DNA of 64,000 nt, taken from the NCBI RefSeq assembly GCF_036850765.1, contig NC_089491.1, forward strand, positions 188,459,520 through 188,523,519. The letters run 5' to 3'. A program made the translations under genes and the position numbers. The first letter of the stretch is position 1; each line of letters begins with the position of its first letter. Under the pieces are notes generated by a model. The model was not told where the DNA came from. It did no database searches and saw only the letters and a program-made list of their open reading frames with translations. This document shows, in pieces, positions 46,451-58,837 of the stretch. The DNA is from Saccopteryx bilineata (lineage: Eukaryota > Chordata > Mammalia > Chiroptera > Emballonuridae).

Positions 46451-49400
46451 ATGGCAGTAGGGAACCCACAAGTATCAATAATTACACTAAATGTAAATGG
46501 ATTAAACTTACCAATAAAAAGACACAGAGTAGCAGAATGGATTAAAAAAGAAAATCCAACTATATGCTGCCTACAAGAAACACATCTAAGCAACAAGGAT
46601 AAAAACAAATTCAAAGTGAAAGGCTGGAAAACAATACTCCAAGCAAACAACACCCAAAAAAAAGCAGGTGTAGCAATACTCATATCTAATAATGCTGACT
46701 ACAAGACAGAAAAAGTACTCAGAGACAAAAATGGTCATTTCATAATGATTAAGGGGAAGTTGAATCAAGAAGACATAACAATCCTTAATATATATGCACC
46801 AAACCAAGGAGCACCAAAATATATAAGACAGCTACTTATTGATCTTAAAACAAAAACTAACAAAAATACAATCATACTTGGAGACCTCAATACACCGCTG
46901 ACGGCTCTAGATTGGTCATCCAAACAGAGAATCAATAAAGATATAGTGGCCTTAAACGAAATACTAGAACACCTGGATATGATAGACATCTACAGGACAC
47001 TTCATCCCAAAGCGACAGAGTATACATTTTTCTCTAGTGTACATGGAACATTCTCAAGAATTGACCATATGTTGGGCCACAAAGACAATATCAGCAAATT
47101 TAGAAAAATTGAAATTGTACCAAGCATATTTTCTGATCATAAAGCCTTGAAACTAGAATTCAACTGCAAAAAAGAGGGGGAAAAACCCACAAAAATGTGG
47201 AAACTAAACAACATACTTCTAAAAAATGAATGGGTCAAAGAAGAAATAAGTGCAGAAATCAAAAGATATATACAGACAAATGAAAATGAAAATACGACAT
47301 ATCAGAATCTCTGGGACGCAGCAAAAGCAGTAATAAGAGGAAAGTTCATATCACTTCAGGCCTATATGAACAAACAAGAGAGAGCCGAAGTAAACCACTT
47401 AACTTCACACCTTAAGGAACTAGAAAAAGAAGAACAAAGACAACCCAAAACCAGCCGAAGAAAGGAGATAATAAAAATCAGAGCAGAAATAAATGAAATA
47501 GAGAACAGAAAAACTATAGAAAAAATCAATAAAACAAGGAGCTGGTTCTTTGAAAAGATCAACAAAATTGACAAACCCTTAGCAAGACTCACCAAGGAAA
47601 AAAGACACAGGACTCAAATAAATAAAATCCAAAATGAAAGAGGAGAGATCACCACAGACATCATAGAAATACAAAGAATTATTGTAGAATACTATGAAAA
47701 ATTATATGCCACCAAATACAACAATCTAGAAGAAATGGATAAATTCCTAGAACAATACAACCTTCCTAGACTGAGTCATGAAGAAGCAGAAAGCCTAAAC
47801 AGACCAATCAGCAGGGAGGAAATAGAAAAAACTATTAAAAACCTCCCCAAAAATAAAAGTCCAGGCCCAGATGGTTATACTAGTGAATTCTATCAAACAT
47901 TCAAAGAAGACTTGGTTCCTATTCTACTCAAAGTCTTCCAAAAAATTGAAGAAGAAGCAATACTTCCAAACACATTTTATGAAGCCAACATAACCCTCAT
48001 ACCAAAACCTGGCAAGGATGGCACAAAGAAAGAAAACTACAGACCAATATCTCTAATGAATACAGATGCTAAAATACTAAACAAAATACTGGCAAACCGA
48101 ATACAACAACATATTAAAAAAATAATACATCATGATCAAGTGGGATTCATCCCAGAATCTCAAGGATGGTTCAACATACGCAAAACGGTTAATGTAATAC
48201 ACCATATCAACAAAACAAAGAACAAAAACCACATGATCTTATCAATAGATGCAGAAAAGGCTTTTGATAAAATACAACACAATTTTATGTTTAAGACTCT
48301 CAACAAAATGGGTATAGAAGGAAAATATCTCAACATGATAAAGGCCATATATGATAAACCATCAGCCAACATCCTATTAAACGGCATAAAACTGAGGACT
48401 TTCTGCCTTAAATCAGGAACAAGACAGGGTTGTCCACTCTCTCCACTCTTATTCAACGTGGTGCTAGAAGTTCTGGCCAGAGCAATCAGACAAGACAAAG
48501 AAATAAAAGGCATCCATATCGGAAAAGAAGAAGTAAAGCTATCACTTTTTGCTGATGATATGATCCTATACATCGAAAACCCGAAGGACTCCACAAAAAG
48601 ATTATTAGAAACAATAAACCAATACAGTAAGGTCGCAGGATACAAAATTAACATACAAAAGTCCATAGCCTTTCTATATGCCAACAATGAAATATTAGAA
48701 AACGAACTCAAAAAAATAATCCCCTTCACGATTGCAACAAAAAAAATAAAATACCTAGGAATAAACATAACAAAGAACATAAAGGACCTATATAATGAAA
48801 ATTACAAAGCATTGTTAAGGGAAATCGAAAAAGATACAATGAGATGGAAAAATATTCCTTGTTCCTGGATAGGAAGAATAAATATAATCAAAATGGCCAT
48901 ATTACCCAAAGCAATATACAAATTTAATGCAATTCCCATCAAAATCCCTATGAGATTTTTTAAAGAAATGGAACAAAAAATCATCAGATTTATATGGAAC
49001 TATAAAAAACCCCGAATAGCCAAAACAATCCTAAGGAAAAAGAATGAAGCTGGGGGCATTACAATACCTGACTTTAAACTATATTATAGGGCCACGATAA
49101 TCAAAACAGCATGGTATTGGCAAAAAAATAGACACTCAGACCAATGGAACAGAATAGAAAGCCCAGAAATAAAACCACATATATATGGTCAAATAATCTT
49201 TGATAAAGGGGCCAACAACACACAATGGAGAAAAGAAAGCCTCTTCAACAAATGGTGTTGGGAAAACTGGAAAGCCACATGCAAAAGAATGAAACTCGAC
49301 TACAGCCTGTCCCCGTGTACTAAAATTAATTCAAAATGGATCAAAGACCTAAATATAAGACCTGAAACAATAAAGTACATAGAAGAAGACATAGGTACTA

Positions 49401-50278
49401 AAATCATGGACCTGGGTTTTAAAGAACATTTTATGAACGTGACTCCAATGGCAAGAGAAGTGAAGGCAAAGATAAATGAATGGGACTACATCAGAATTAA
49501 AAGTTTTTGCTCAGCAAGAGAAACTGATATCAAAATAAACAGACAGCCAACTATATGGGAACTGATATTTTCAAACGACAGCTCAGATAAGGGCCTAATA
49601 TCCAAAATTTACAAAGAACTCATAAAACTCAACAACAAACAAATAAACAATCCAATAAAAAAATGGGAAGAGGACATGAACAGACACTTCTCCCAGGAAG
49701 AGATACAAATGGCCAACAGATATATGAAAAGATGCTCAGCTTCATTAGTTATTAGAGAAATGCAAATCAAAACTACAATGAGATACCACCTCACTCCTGT
49801 TAGATTAGCTATTATCAACAAGACGGGTAATAGCAAATGTTGGAGAGGCTGTGGAGAAAAAGGAACCCTCATTCACTGTTGGTGGGACTGTAAAGTAGTA
49901 CAACCATTATGGAGGAAAGTATGGTGGTTCCTCAAAAAACTGCAAATAGAACTACCTTATGACCCAGCAATCCCTCTACTGGGTATATACCCCAAAACCT
50001 CAGAAACATTGATACGCGAAGACACATGTAGCCCCATGTTCATTGCAGCACTGTTCACAGTGGCCAAGACATGGAAACAACCAAAAAGCCCTTCAATAGA
50101 AGACTGGATAAAGAAGATGTGGCACATATACACTATGGAATACTACTCAGCCATAAGAAATGATGACATCAGATCATTTACAGCAAAATGGTGGGATCTT
50201 GATAACATTATAAGGAGTGAAATAAGCAAATCAGAAAAAAACAAGAAATACATGATTCCATACATTGGTGGAACATAA
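46451..50278 (+). CDS. ORF2: L1 ORF2p, copy C (intact endonuclease/reverse transcriptase, 1275 aa)
   Basis: The frame runs from ATG to TAA without interruption and has the 1275-aa length of human ORF2p. Apurinic/apyrimidinic-type endonuclease residues sit at N14, E43 (LQETH), Y115, D145 and N147 (GDLN), D205 (RIDHMLGH) and H230 (SDH). Reverse transcriptase residues include D600 and the FADD box at 700-703, with [10 protein letters not shown] at 655-664. A CCHC motif follows at C1130, C1134, H1142, C1147. All these positions agree with the human numbering as I recall it. Substitutions seen only here among the copies include L153 and W155 near the endonuclease D145, I777, V997 and I1065; none hits a known catalytic residue. 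The protein should act in cis on its own RNA and, by known biology, in trans on SINE RNAs. Confidence 0.97.
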   Translation: MAVGNPQVSIITLNVNGLNLPIKRHRVAEWIKKENPTICCLQETHLSNKDKNKFKVKGWKTILQANNTQKKAGVAILISNNADYKTEKVLRDKNGHFIMIKGKLNQEDITILNIYAPNQGAPKYIRQLLIDLKTKTNKNTIILGDLNTPLTALDWSSKQRINKDIVALNEILEHLDMIDIYRTLHPKATEYTFFSSVHGTFSRIDHMLGHKDNISKFRKIEIVPSIFSDHKALKLEFNCKKEGEKPTKMWKLNNILLKNEWVKEEISAEIKRYIQTNENENTTYQNLWDAAKAVIRGKFISLQAYMNKQERAEVNHLTSHLKELEKEEQRQPKTSRRKEIIKIRAEINEIENRKTIEKINKTRSWFFEKINKIDKPLARLTKEKRHRTQINKIQNERGEITTDIIEIQRIIVEYYEKLYATKYNNLEEMDKFLEQYNLPRLSHEEAESLNRPISREEIEKTIKNLPKNKSPGPDGYTSEFYQTFKEDLVPILLKVFQKIEEEAILPNTFYEANITLIPKPGKDGTKKENYRPISLMNTDAKILNKILANRIQQHIKKIIHHDQVGFIPESQGWFNIRKTVNVIHHINKTKNKNHMILSIDAEKAFDKIQHNFMFKTLNKMGIEGKYLNMIKAIYDKPSANILLNGIKLRTFCLKSGTRQGCPLSPLLFNVVLEVLARAIRQDKEIKGIHIGKEEVKLSLFADDMILYIENPKDSTKRLLETINQYSKVAGYKINIQKSIAFLYANNEILENELKKIIPFTIATKKIKYLGINITKNIKDLYNENYKALLREIEKDTMRWKNIPCSWIGRINIIKMAILPKAIYKFNAIPIKIPMRFFKEMEQKIIRFIWNYKKPRIAKTILRKKNEAGGITIPDFKLYYRATIIKTAWYWQKNRHSDQWNRIESPEIKPHIYGQIIFDKGANNTQWRKESLFNKWCWENWKATCKRMKLDYSLSPCTKINSKWIKDLNIRPETIKYIEEDIGTKIMDLGFKEHFMNVTPMAREVKAKINEWDYIRIKSFCSARETDIKINRQPTIWELIFSNDSSDKGLISKIYKELIKLNNKQINNPIKKWEEDMNRHFSQEEIQMANRYMKRCSASLVIREMQIKTTMRYHLTPVRLAIINKTGNSKCWRGCGEKGTLIHCWWDCKVVQPLWRKVWWFLKKLQIELPYDPAIPLLGIYPKTSETLIREDTCSPMFIAALFTVAKTWKQPKSPSIEDWIKKMWHIYTMEYYSAIRNDDIRSFTAKWWDLDNIIRSEISKSEKNKKYMIPYIGGT

Positions 50279-50317
50279 AAATGAGACTAAGAGACATGGA
50301 CAAGAGTGTGGTGGTTA

Positions 50318-50390
50318 CCAAGGGTGGGGGGGGAGGGAGGTCATGGGAGGGAGGGAGGGAGAGAGTTAGGGGGAGGGGGAGGGGCACAGA
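50318..50390 (+). promoter_or_regulatory. G-rich (G-quadruplex-prone) tract in the L1 C 3' UTR
   Basis: Runs such as GGGTGGGGGGGGAGGGAGG and several GGGAGGGAGGG units give far more than the four G-tracts needed for an intramolecular quadruplex. It lies 40-110 nt after the ORF2 stop, the usual place in mammalian L1s. Confidence 0.8.
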
Positions 50391-50783
50391 GAACTAGATA
50401 GAGGGTGACGGAGGACAATCTGACTTTGGGCGATGGGTGTGCAACATAATTTGATGACAAAATAACGTAGACATGTTTTCTTTGAATATATGTACCCTGA
50501 TTTATTAATGTCATCCCATTACCATTAATAAAAATTTATTAAAAAAAAAAAAAAAAAAAAAGACTCCCTAGCCCCCCCCCATGCAGCACGTTAAAGGGAT
50601 CAAACATGAGGTCTTTATTAGTTCTGTGCTGTCAACCCAGGAGCCTGAGACTTGCAGAGACTCCTGTGGGATGTCGCCCATGAATGAGGAAATGAATGCC
50701 TGTCATATAAACCTTAAAGATGTTATGATAAGAAGTAATGTTATATCCTTTAGAAAATCTAAACAAATAATATAATCTAGAAT

Positions 50784-50984
50784 TGTGTTGTCCAATGATG
50801 TAGCCACTAGGTATTATGGCTATGTGGTTATTTAAAATCATTGCAATTAACCAAATTTATAATTCAGTCCTCAGTTACACTAGCCACATTTAAGTTGTTA
50901 AATGGCCACAATGGCTACAGTACCAAGAGCACAGATACAGTATATTTCATTGTCACAGAGAGTTCTGTTGCACAGAGATGCTCA
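50784..50984. mobile_element. Ancient hAT-Charlie MITE (MER20-like)
   Basis: The left part (TGTGTTGTCCAATGATGTAG, then 'ccactaggtattatggctat') and the right part ('actagccacatttaag', 'ggctacagtacc', 'gagttctgttgcacag') follow an old Charlie-type MITE consensus with near-palindromic ends. The exact family name is from memory and may be wrong. Confidence 0.55.
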
Positions 50985-53562
50985 CAGACACGCAAGAGCC
51001 TTATTAAGTTAGTAAGTGAAAAAATGTCTTTTCTGGCAGTAACAATTAGGAATTCAAATTTTAGAAGAGAATTTTATTCTTTTGACTACAGTAGTGAATT
51101 CTGTCTCCGTGTCTTGAGCCAACTAGATTAACTTGCTATAAAGGCAGTGATTTCCAACTGTGCTCCACGGAATTCCATAGGCGCTGCTGGTACAGCAGGC
51201 AGGCAGGCAGGCCAGGGACGGGTCAGGCCGTGGGGCCTCGGGCCCTCCATACCTTGTCACCAGCACCTCCACATGCATGGAGTTGTTTCTAAATAGTTGT
51301 TGACTCAAAATTCCTGAGAAACATTCCATATTTGCTCTAGGATTAGAATTGCACTAATTTACAGAACAATAGGGACTATAAATGAGAGAAGGGGCTCTAC
51401 CATGTTCACTAGAGGCAGTCCTCATGTTTGGCTGATGATGTTCAGTGTGAAATCATGCTCTCCAGCCTCGAGCAGCATGGAGCTCCCTAAGTCCCATTTA
51501 CCTCCCACTGACTCATTGCCTTGCTCCAGGTAAGCATTAAATGCCTTTTACTTTACAAAATCTCAATGCCATTACGTTAGCTCTGCCAAACCCTGCATTT
51601 CCATTCCCTGGGACAAATGAAGCTGCTACCTGACGTGATCTCCTTGGAGCTCTCCTTTTGCCCAACATTTCTCTCTACTCACCCTTCATCCTGTTCTCTC
51701 TGACTTTAGGGCTCCCCTAACCTGGTATTTCATATCATCCCCTCTTGCCTGCTCCAGGAAGAGCCCTACCCACCCTCCTCACTTGCTTTCTTCTTCCCTT
51801 CAGCCTCCCCTTCACTGCTTACCCTTCTCCTCTCCCCAGCTACCCTGGGTCTTTCCTTCACCAAGGTTCTCAACACTCATTGGTGTTCGCCATTTTCACT
51901 CTCTGTGCTCCCTTGTAACCTGATTTCTGCCCTCAGACATTTTGTTCAAGCTAGATTCAGAGTTACCAGTGATGTCCTAATCACAGTCTGTAGACCCGTT
52001 TTTCTCAGTTTCCGACTCTCTTAACCTCTGCAGCATAGAGAGCTCTGTCTACCTCTTTTCCAGCAATCTTGCCCCTCTTGGCTTTGCTGGCTCCACCCTT
52101 CTTGCTGACCACCCCTTCCCTGGCTGTGCCCCCCACTCTGGATCCAGAGAGACATATCCTGCAGAATCTGTCCACATCCCCCTTCCAATCTCACCCTAGT
52201 TGCACTTCCCTAGTTTCCAGTCATAGTTTCAAACATCATTTATTTTCGATGGCTGCTCTCCTTAATTTTAGTCTAGTATTTCTGTAAGTCTGCTGGATGT
52301 ATTTCTGTGAAAGGTTTCTGCAAACAACATAACAGAGCCCTTCAAACCCACTCCTCCTCCAGAGCCCACCATTTTGTGAGTGACACTCTTGTCCTTCCTG
52401 TCACCCCACCACCACCACCTCCTGCTCAGGTGCTCTTAACCTGTCAGTTCTGACTCAGTCACATTTGGTGCCTTCTTTCCATCCCCACTGCCATCCCTAT
52501 TTCAGGCTTCTATGAACACTGTCCTCCCAACTGCTGCCTGTTATGGTTGCCTATTAAGGACTATTTGGCATCACCATGAAATGTATTTTCCTTCTCACTG
52601 AAAGCAAAAGGAATTGCCAATGTGTGACCCCTGCCTTCCACATGAAGGGAGACACTGCAGGGATCTTTATGAACCTATCCATAAGACAGCGTGTGCATGT
52701 CACAGACACAAGAAAGTGTGTCCTCTTGTCAAAGTTCCTTTAAGAAGTTAGTATGAGCTAGAAGTTGTGATTGATTGCTTTTTACTATTCTTTCTCTGTT
52801 GTCCCAAGTGGCATTGGAGCTGTGATAGGACTGTTACCTCTGACCTATCATTTCTGCTAAGTAAAAGTAACAGAAGGTATGAAAACATTCCCCTGCCTCT
52901 TTTCCTGTCCGCACCACCTATCTCTACTCTAGTCCTGGGCCAAAAAGCCAAGATGCTCAGCATTAGGCAGGTGCAGGAGCAAGAAAGTGACTACTAAGAA
53001 TCTCCAAGCTCCTTATTTTATGGGAAAAGGCAGGGCAATTAAACCTTTGAGCTGCTCTCTGGCTATTAGTATTCTGAAATTTCCATCTCATATGACAGAA
53101 AAAATAACAAAAGGAAGGTCTGGCCAGAAAGGAAGTATTCCTAAATTTGGCAGAACCAGACTCTCTCTGTCACTCTCTCTTCTCCAACTTTGCTCACCAT
53201 TACCATAATAACTTTTTCTCAAATACACTTATAATTATTAACATAAAGAACCATAAATTCTCCAAAATTTTTATAGAATAAAATGACAGGACTCGAGCTT
53301 TTGAGAGCCCAAAGTGGCCATTACTTCATTGAATTCAATCTCTCCCAACTGTATAATAAAAATCTGAAACCAGTGAGGTTAATCGACTTTCCCCCAAATT
53401 GTTCTATTACCATAAATGCTGATTTTGATGCAAAATATGCATGCAAGTGTGGCATATTTCTTATCTTAACAACTTTCCCGTAGTTTGAGGTATCCTTTCT
53501 TCATTAGAGATCTTATGTGAGCTAGAACATGCCAGAATCTGGCACTTATAAAACTTTTGAAG
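50985..53562. other. No gene seen; unique and ancient repeat sequence
   Basis: 51140-51340 begins 'cagtgatttccaactgtg', reminiscent of a Charlie end. 51840-52560 is pyrimidine-rich and in places resembles an ancient CR1/L3-like LINE, but I cannot fix its boundaries. 52700-53560 is unique. No exon or RNA gene is supported. Confidence 0.4.
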
Positions 53563-53577
53563 GACAGGGTTATTTTT

Positions 53578-53776
53578 TTTTAATTTTATTTATTCCTTTT
53601 TAGAGAGGAGAGAGAGAGGGAGAGAGAGGAGAGAGAGACAGAGAGAGAGAAGGGGGGAGGAGCAGGAAGCATCAACTCCCATATGTGCCTTGACCAGGCA
53701 AGTGCAGGGTTTCGAACCGGCGACCTCAGCATTTCCAGGTTGATGCTTTATCCACTGCACCACCACAGGCCAGGCT
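53578..53776 (-). mobile_element. tRNA-derived SINE, short type, with 15-bp TSD
   Basis: The T-run and GA-rich tract are followed by 'agcatcaactcccatatgtg', 'gtttcgaaccggcgacc' (B box, antisense) and 'ttatccactgcaccaccac' (A-box region, antisense). The TSD GACAGGGTTATTTTT occurs at 53563-53577 and 53777-53791. It is the same subfamily as 18038 and 61282. Confidence 0.97.
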
Positions 53777-53791
53777 GACAGGGTTATTTTT

Positions 53792-54839
53792 AATGGTTTT
53801 CCCCACATATTTGAGTCGAGGTGGATAAACTAGGTGCTATTTAAGCAATAAAAAGAACATTTTTACTTACAGGCAATGACTAGTCCTCAGAAGGACTATG
53901 TTCTCCCTTGTAAATGTGTGTGAAGGAAGCAAAGAGAGAAGAAACAAGAAGTGAATGTGTGAAAATAATTGGAAAAATTCACAGCATAATTCAGTGAAAA
54001 TGATTCTATTTTTTTAAAAAAATAAATTAAATTATATAATTACAGATTCCAGGGAAATAGATATTTAAACTCATCAGTGACACGTGTTTGATTTCCTCAT
54101 TTCCAGGGAGAATCAGAAGTTTATTTTTTGTTCTCACCCTTCTCTTCCTCCCCCCCACCCACCCAAATAGGACTGAGATACTTGACAAAGTAAACCCCCA
54201 GTACAATGGAATTGTACTGGCAAAGCAAGAAGCTATGTGAAGCCCTTTATACAATACAAAATCAAACGTTCCCATTTATTTTCTACAGGCATTAGAAAGG
54301 CACAGAAATAAAAGCAGACCCAACTCTCAGTTTCTATTTTGAGCAGAGGTTTGAAATGCCATCAGCATAGATTAATGTAGTATGCATTAGTCACGTTGCA
54401 TAAATATCTTTCATTTAAAGGGAACCCAACTGAGTGTATTTTCTTAAAAGATAACATGCTAAGGACATGGCAGAGCCCTTTTAGATGGATAAATCAAAAC
54501 ATGGCTTTCCTTGCCTGTATTTTATAAATATCCAAACAATCACAAGCTGATAGCTCAAAAAGTAAGATTCCCATGAAAAACAACTGATCAACTTCTAGAA
54601 CTGCCTGTCTCAAGGATTCATAATTTCATTTAATGCTCAGAGAGTTATCTACCATACACAAGAGAGGTGATTATACCACTTTAGAAATGGAATGACTGTC
54701 ATCTCCCTGGCTCAGATATTGTCATCACTGCCACTCTCCTTACCTCATGCCAGACACAGTTACTCTCTGCAGCCATTGCTCCAACTGAGCTTTTAAATCC
54801 CTCTCAACATATAACTTTGTGCACTTGGCCAACGGGTGG
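53792..54839. other. No gene seen; AT-rich unique sequence
   Basis: No coding frame or clear repeat. A weak MIR-like patch may lie at 54610-54690. Confidence 0.45.
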
Positions 54840-55100
54840 AAATGGCCATTAAAACATTACTATTATTATTGGTCAAGGCTCTGGGGTAAGCATTTTGCAT
54901 TTATTAATTCCACTTAACATTCCCATCAATTCTATGGTGGTCTTTTGCACTTTATTTATTTTTATTAAAATTATTATTTTATAGTGGAGCAGCAAAGGCA
55001 CAGAGAGTTTAAGAATTAACTTGCTCAGAGTCATGAAGCTGATAAGTCGCAGAGGCAGCATGCAAAGCCAGGTGGTCAATTGCCATACACCACGTCTCTC
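54840..55100 (+). mobile_element. MIR SINE
   Basis: The order 'ggggtaagcattttgcattt', 'attaattccacttaacattc', 'aaaggcacagagagtttaag', 'aacttgctcagagtcatg' and 'gcagaggcagcatgcaaagc' follows the MIR core and 3' part. It is an ancient relic. Confidence 0.75.
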
Positions 55101-56955
55101 ATCACCATACTATGTCATCTCTCAAGAAATGGAAGCCAATACAAAGAAAAGATGAGATTTTAACCTTCTTTTTTTAGAAACTTTCAAACATACAAAAAAG
55201 TGAAGTAAGTGGTACAGTGAACTCTCACAGTTTTATCATCCAGTTTCAAGGATTATCCAAAATTTACTTATCTTTTATCATGTTTTTCTCATTGCTATTT
55301 TTGTTTTGTTATTAGTTTTTTTTTTAATATGTTTTATTTCTTGGTTGGACATTTTACAGCAAATCCAGAACACTGTCATTACCTAAAACCAGTGGAGAAT
55401 AATTAGATACAAAGATAAAATGCTATAGTGCTGAGACAGCCAGGGGAGGAGCCAAGGGTCACGCAGTCTTTGCACACCCCCATCAGGAAGGTTAGAGGCT
55501 TCCCCTTCATGTTCCTCCTCCCCCACCTGCCCACCAAATGCTGTGTAGTCTTCAGACACCATCACACTAAACACCCCCTGCATACTTGCGCACTCCCACG
55601 TCCCCACCGGATTCTAACTTCACAAGGCGAGGACCAGAGGGTTCTGGTCACAACCTTGCCAGCACTGAGCTCCATTCTTACCTAGTAAGAGAGGCTTAAG
55701 TGTTTAGGACAGGGGATGGCAAAATGGGCAATCTGATCTTTGTAAAACAAGACAGCCAAGAAAAATGAGGCAGTCCAACTAGATAAAAATATCTAAGAAA
55801 TATAAATCAATATTTAAAATTTTTTTTCTAAAAAAATATTTTTAAAGTAAAAATACTTTAAAAAACATTACCCCCAAACTACAGTTGATCTTACTTACAA
55901 CCATAAATGGTCAACTTTCTTCAAAACAAAACAAAATACATTTATACTCTAATGTCATCTCTGAACAGGCATGATTGCTGTCTGAGTACTTTGAAAGAGA
56001 ATGTACAAAGATGCCAATGAGGCTTTGTCTGAAATAGGCAGTAGCTTCTCTGAAATCTGACCTCACAGGTCCCTCCCAGTTCTTTTTCCATGAATAAAAA
56101 ATGACTTCCTCTTTGCCAATGGAACATGAGATAGGTTAATGGCTATTTTGGTAGAAGTTATTAATAATACTTCTTGTCAACTCTGACCTTATTTAGAATG
56201 CATGTCCAATACAGAAAGCCAAACATGTTATGTATGTAAGTGTATTTTATAATACTCATGAGCATAAATGCTAAAGTTAACATTGCAAGAAGGCTTTCAT
56301 ATGAACCTTAATTTTCACTGATTAACTTTCCAGAAAGGCTACTGATTTTCCAGTTCATATTATTTCCCCAGATCCAAAATCCTATTTAATAATTTAAAAA
56401 TATATATATATTTACTTATTTATGTTAAGTAATAAAACAAGAAATAAAAACTCTAGAATTTACTGAGACTATCTAATCTCTTCAGGTTGAGATACCTAAT
56501 TTGGAAACTTTGAAATACTCTCATAAAAGCTCCAACAGTAGTCCAATTATTTTAAAATGGCTAACTATATGCAAGGAGATATAAGGTTATTATACATTTC
56601 TGAAACTATGAGGCTTGTCTACATGATAATTTATCTCTGAATATAAATACACTCATGACCTATATTTTTTCTGCTCAACTTGCATAAATTATCTGTAGGC
56701 ACACCACAATCAATGGAAGAAACATTTCAGAGACTCTAGAAAATTATGAAAAACACAACAATAAACTTCATCAACTACCAAGGCTTGTGAATGTCTTAAT
56801 GAACTGAAAATGTGTTCCCAGCACAAAATACTTGCAAAAGCTTCCCAGGTTACTCCCAGGTCACTCTTGCTCCATATCCACCTAAGAGAGACTGTTTCTA
56901 TTGGGAGAGAATGTCTCTTAAAATTCGACCACCATGAAGGCCCTGTGGGATAGTA
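55101..56955. other. No gene seen; AT-rich unique sequence
   Basis: The region contains homopolymer runs (for example 55317-55326, 55818-55826) and short frames only. No recognised repeat or exon. Confidence 0.5.
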
Positions 56956-58020
56956 TGAGAGACACTAAAATTGAGACATAGCTCCTATCCTCAAGAGCTC
57001 ACAACCCATAGGGAAGACAGGACATGGGAACCAATAATGGCAATGAGATGGTGTGTGAGATTTCACAACAGTGCGGAAAGCAAGGGGCCATCGAAGTTCC
57101 CAGAGAAAAGATCATTTCAGGTTCAAAGATGAAAGAAGGGATTTTGGAAGAAGTGGTATTTAAATTGCACTTGAAAATGACATAATCCATAGAGAGATTT
57201 TGGAGGAGGAGACAGCATTGCAGAGATGAGTGGTTCACACCAAGACCCTAAGGTAGGAAAGCATAAATCCCTCAGAGAAAAATGGGAATAACTCTGGTTG
57301 GCTAGTTGAGTGTACATGTGAGAGGATGATGCATACGGAAGGTGAAAAGAGAGCTGGGCTGGTCATGGAGGACCTGGAACACCCAGCAAGCAGAAGCAGT
57401 GACAGGGACACCATGAAGCAATCACACAGGGCCAAAGGGAAACTAATCTAGGATCAAGTGCCTTATAGATTAGAAAAGTGGAGACATACAGGGAATAGTT
57501 TAGGTGAGAGGTACTATGATAATGAGGAAAGGAGAAAGAGGACAGGGTGAAGGGGGGAGGGAAAAGAACTGATCAGATTTGATTACTGAATACAAAAGAA
57601 ATCAAAGGAAGGTAACAGATAAAACTGACTAAAATGTTCAGCCTCAGCAACCAGGAGATCATGATATTATGAAGAAATAGAGCAACTTGGAGAGGAGGCA
57701 TTGGTTTGTAAAAGATAGTAAAAGATTCATTGAAAGGGAAATGCTCAGTTTGAGGTAGCCTGAGTCACCCAGCTGAAGAGATTTGGAAGGTCATTTGAAA
57801 GATAGGTGAGTAGTTCTAGAGCGAGGTTGGGGCCAGAAATATGGATTCAACATTATATCTGTAATTCTAAGAGCGGAGTCTGTGGATAAGATGACCAGAG
57901 TGAACACCAAAGAACTGAAATAGATGCGTTCTAAGAACAAACCTTGGGAGCCCAAACCCATGGCCTTCAGTGGTCAGGAGACAGGCAATGCTCTGATGAA
58001 CTGGTGGCTGCACCAGAAAT
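56956..58020 (+). mobile_element. Ancient interspersed repeat, LINE-like (family uncertain)
   Basis: The order 'tcctatcctcaagagctcac', 'gaagtggtatttaaattgc', 'ggtcatggaggacctgga', 'tcagtttgaggtagcctgag' and 'ccttgggagcccaaac' resembles a widely dispersed old mammalian repeat whose consensus has a comparable order of blocks. I cannot say whether L2, L3 or another family. No coding frame. Confidence 0.4.
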
Positions 58021-58837
58021 CTACCTCTTAGATTTAGGAGGTTAAAAAAAAAAAAAGAGGTGACATCAGAGAAATGATGCTGTGAGGGGTGCTCCCAAAA
58101 CCTCTCCCTGAAATTTCAACAAATTTAACAACTAGAGACAGAAAAACAATCACAGGAGCATCTGAAATATACATACATCAAACAAAGGTACGACAGGGTG
58201 AAAAGGTGGCTGAATATATAATCCACTCTGAAGGGAATAAGACAGAGAACAGAGTATTCCGTTTTCCTCACTGACCTGAGCAAGGGCTGCTTTCACTTGG
58301 AACACAGAGGAAGGGAGGGCTGGGGGCGTGGAAAAAGCTGGGCTAGGGCAGAGACGTTCAAGCCGAGAAGAGAGTGTGCCCATGGCTCAGCCCATACGGA
58401 GCTAACGCCAGCGGCAGACCCCAGCAGAGGTGGGCGAGAAGGTGCCTTGTTTGCTCCCGGTCTCCTGGTCTCCAGGTCAGCAAGCACGAGCAGTGTGCAA
58501 GTGGGTCCACCTGGTGCTTTGGGTGTGGGTGCCCGCATTCCCAGATGGAGGGGCTGGGTTGGAAACTGTCAGCCAGTGGCCCTCTGCATGGGCTGTGACC
58601 AGAGTCTCTGTATAATCCCAGTGCCCTGAACGGCAGCGTGCGGGAAATGCACGGAGAGCCGGCTTTCCTACGGGCACTGTGCCTCCGCCAGCCATACAGG
58701 CAAACAAAGCACATTCCTGGGAAAGAGAACTGTGAAAGTGGTGGGGGGAAGGGCGTACAGACAGCCTCTGGAGAGCAGATCCACTGAGTGCTGAAAGAAG
58801 CCTAATCCACAGTCTGCTCACTGCCAGGCAGGTTTAC

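Larger units (their letters stand above)
42759..50558 (+). mobile_element. L1 copy C: full-length with both ORFs open (candidate active element)
   Basis: This 7.8-kb element is flanked by a 12-bp TSD, AAAGACTCCCTA, at 42747-42758 and 50559-50570. It has a 2371-nt 5' UTR, an intact ORF1 (331 codons), a 325-nt spacer, an intact ORF2 (1275 codons), and a 3' UTR with a G-rich tract, an AATAAA signal at 50527-50532 and a pure A-tail of about 18 bases. All parts needed for autonomous retrotransposition are visible. A homopolymeric tail and clean TSD mark a recent insertion. The extreme 5' end is some 7 nt shorter than copy B. Confidence 0.97.

Noticed and set aside
48160..48780. 206-codon open frame on the minus strand
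   Set aside because: It lies exactly antisense to the intact L1 ORF2 reverse transcriptase region of copy C. Similar antisense frames appear in copy B at the mirrored place. AT-rich L1 ORF2 leaves long antisense frames open by composition.
58297..58821. Several 110-118-codon frames on both strands
   Set aside because: They lie in the GC-rich 5' UTR of L1 copy D and are explained by composition; other L1 copies do not keep them.
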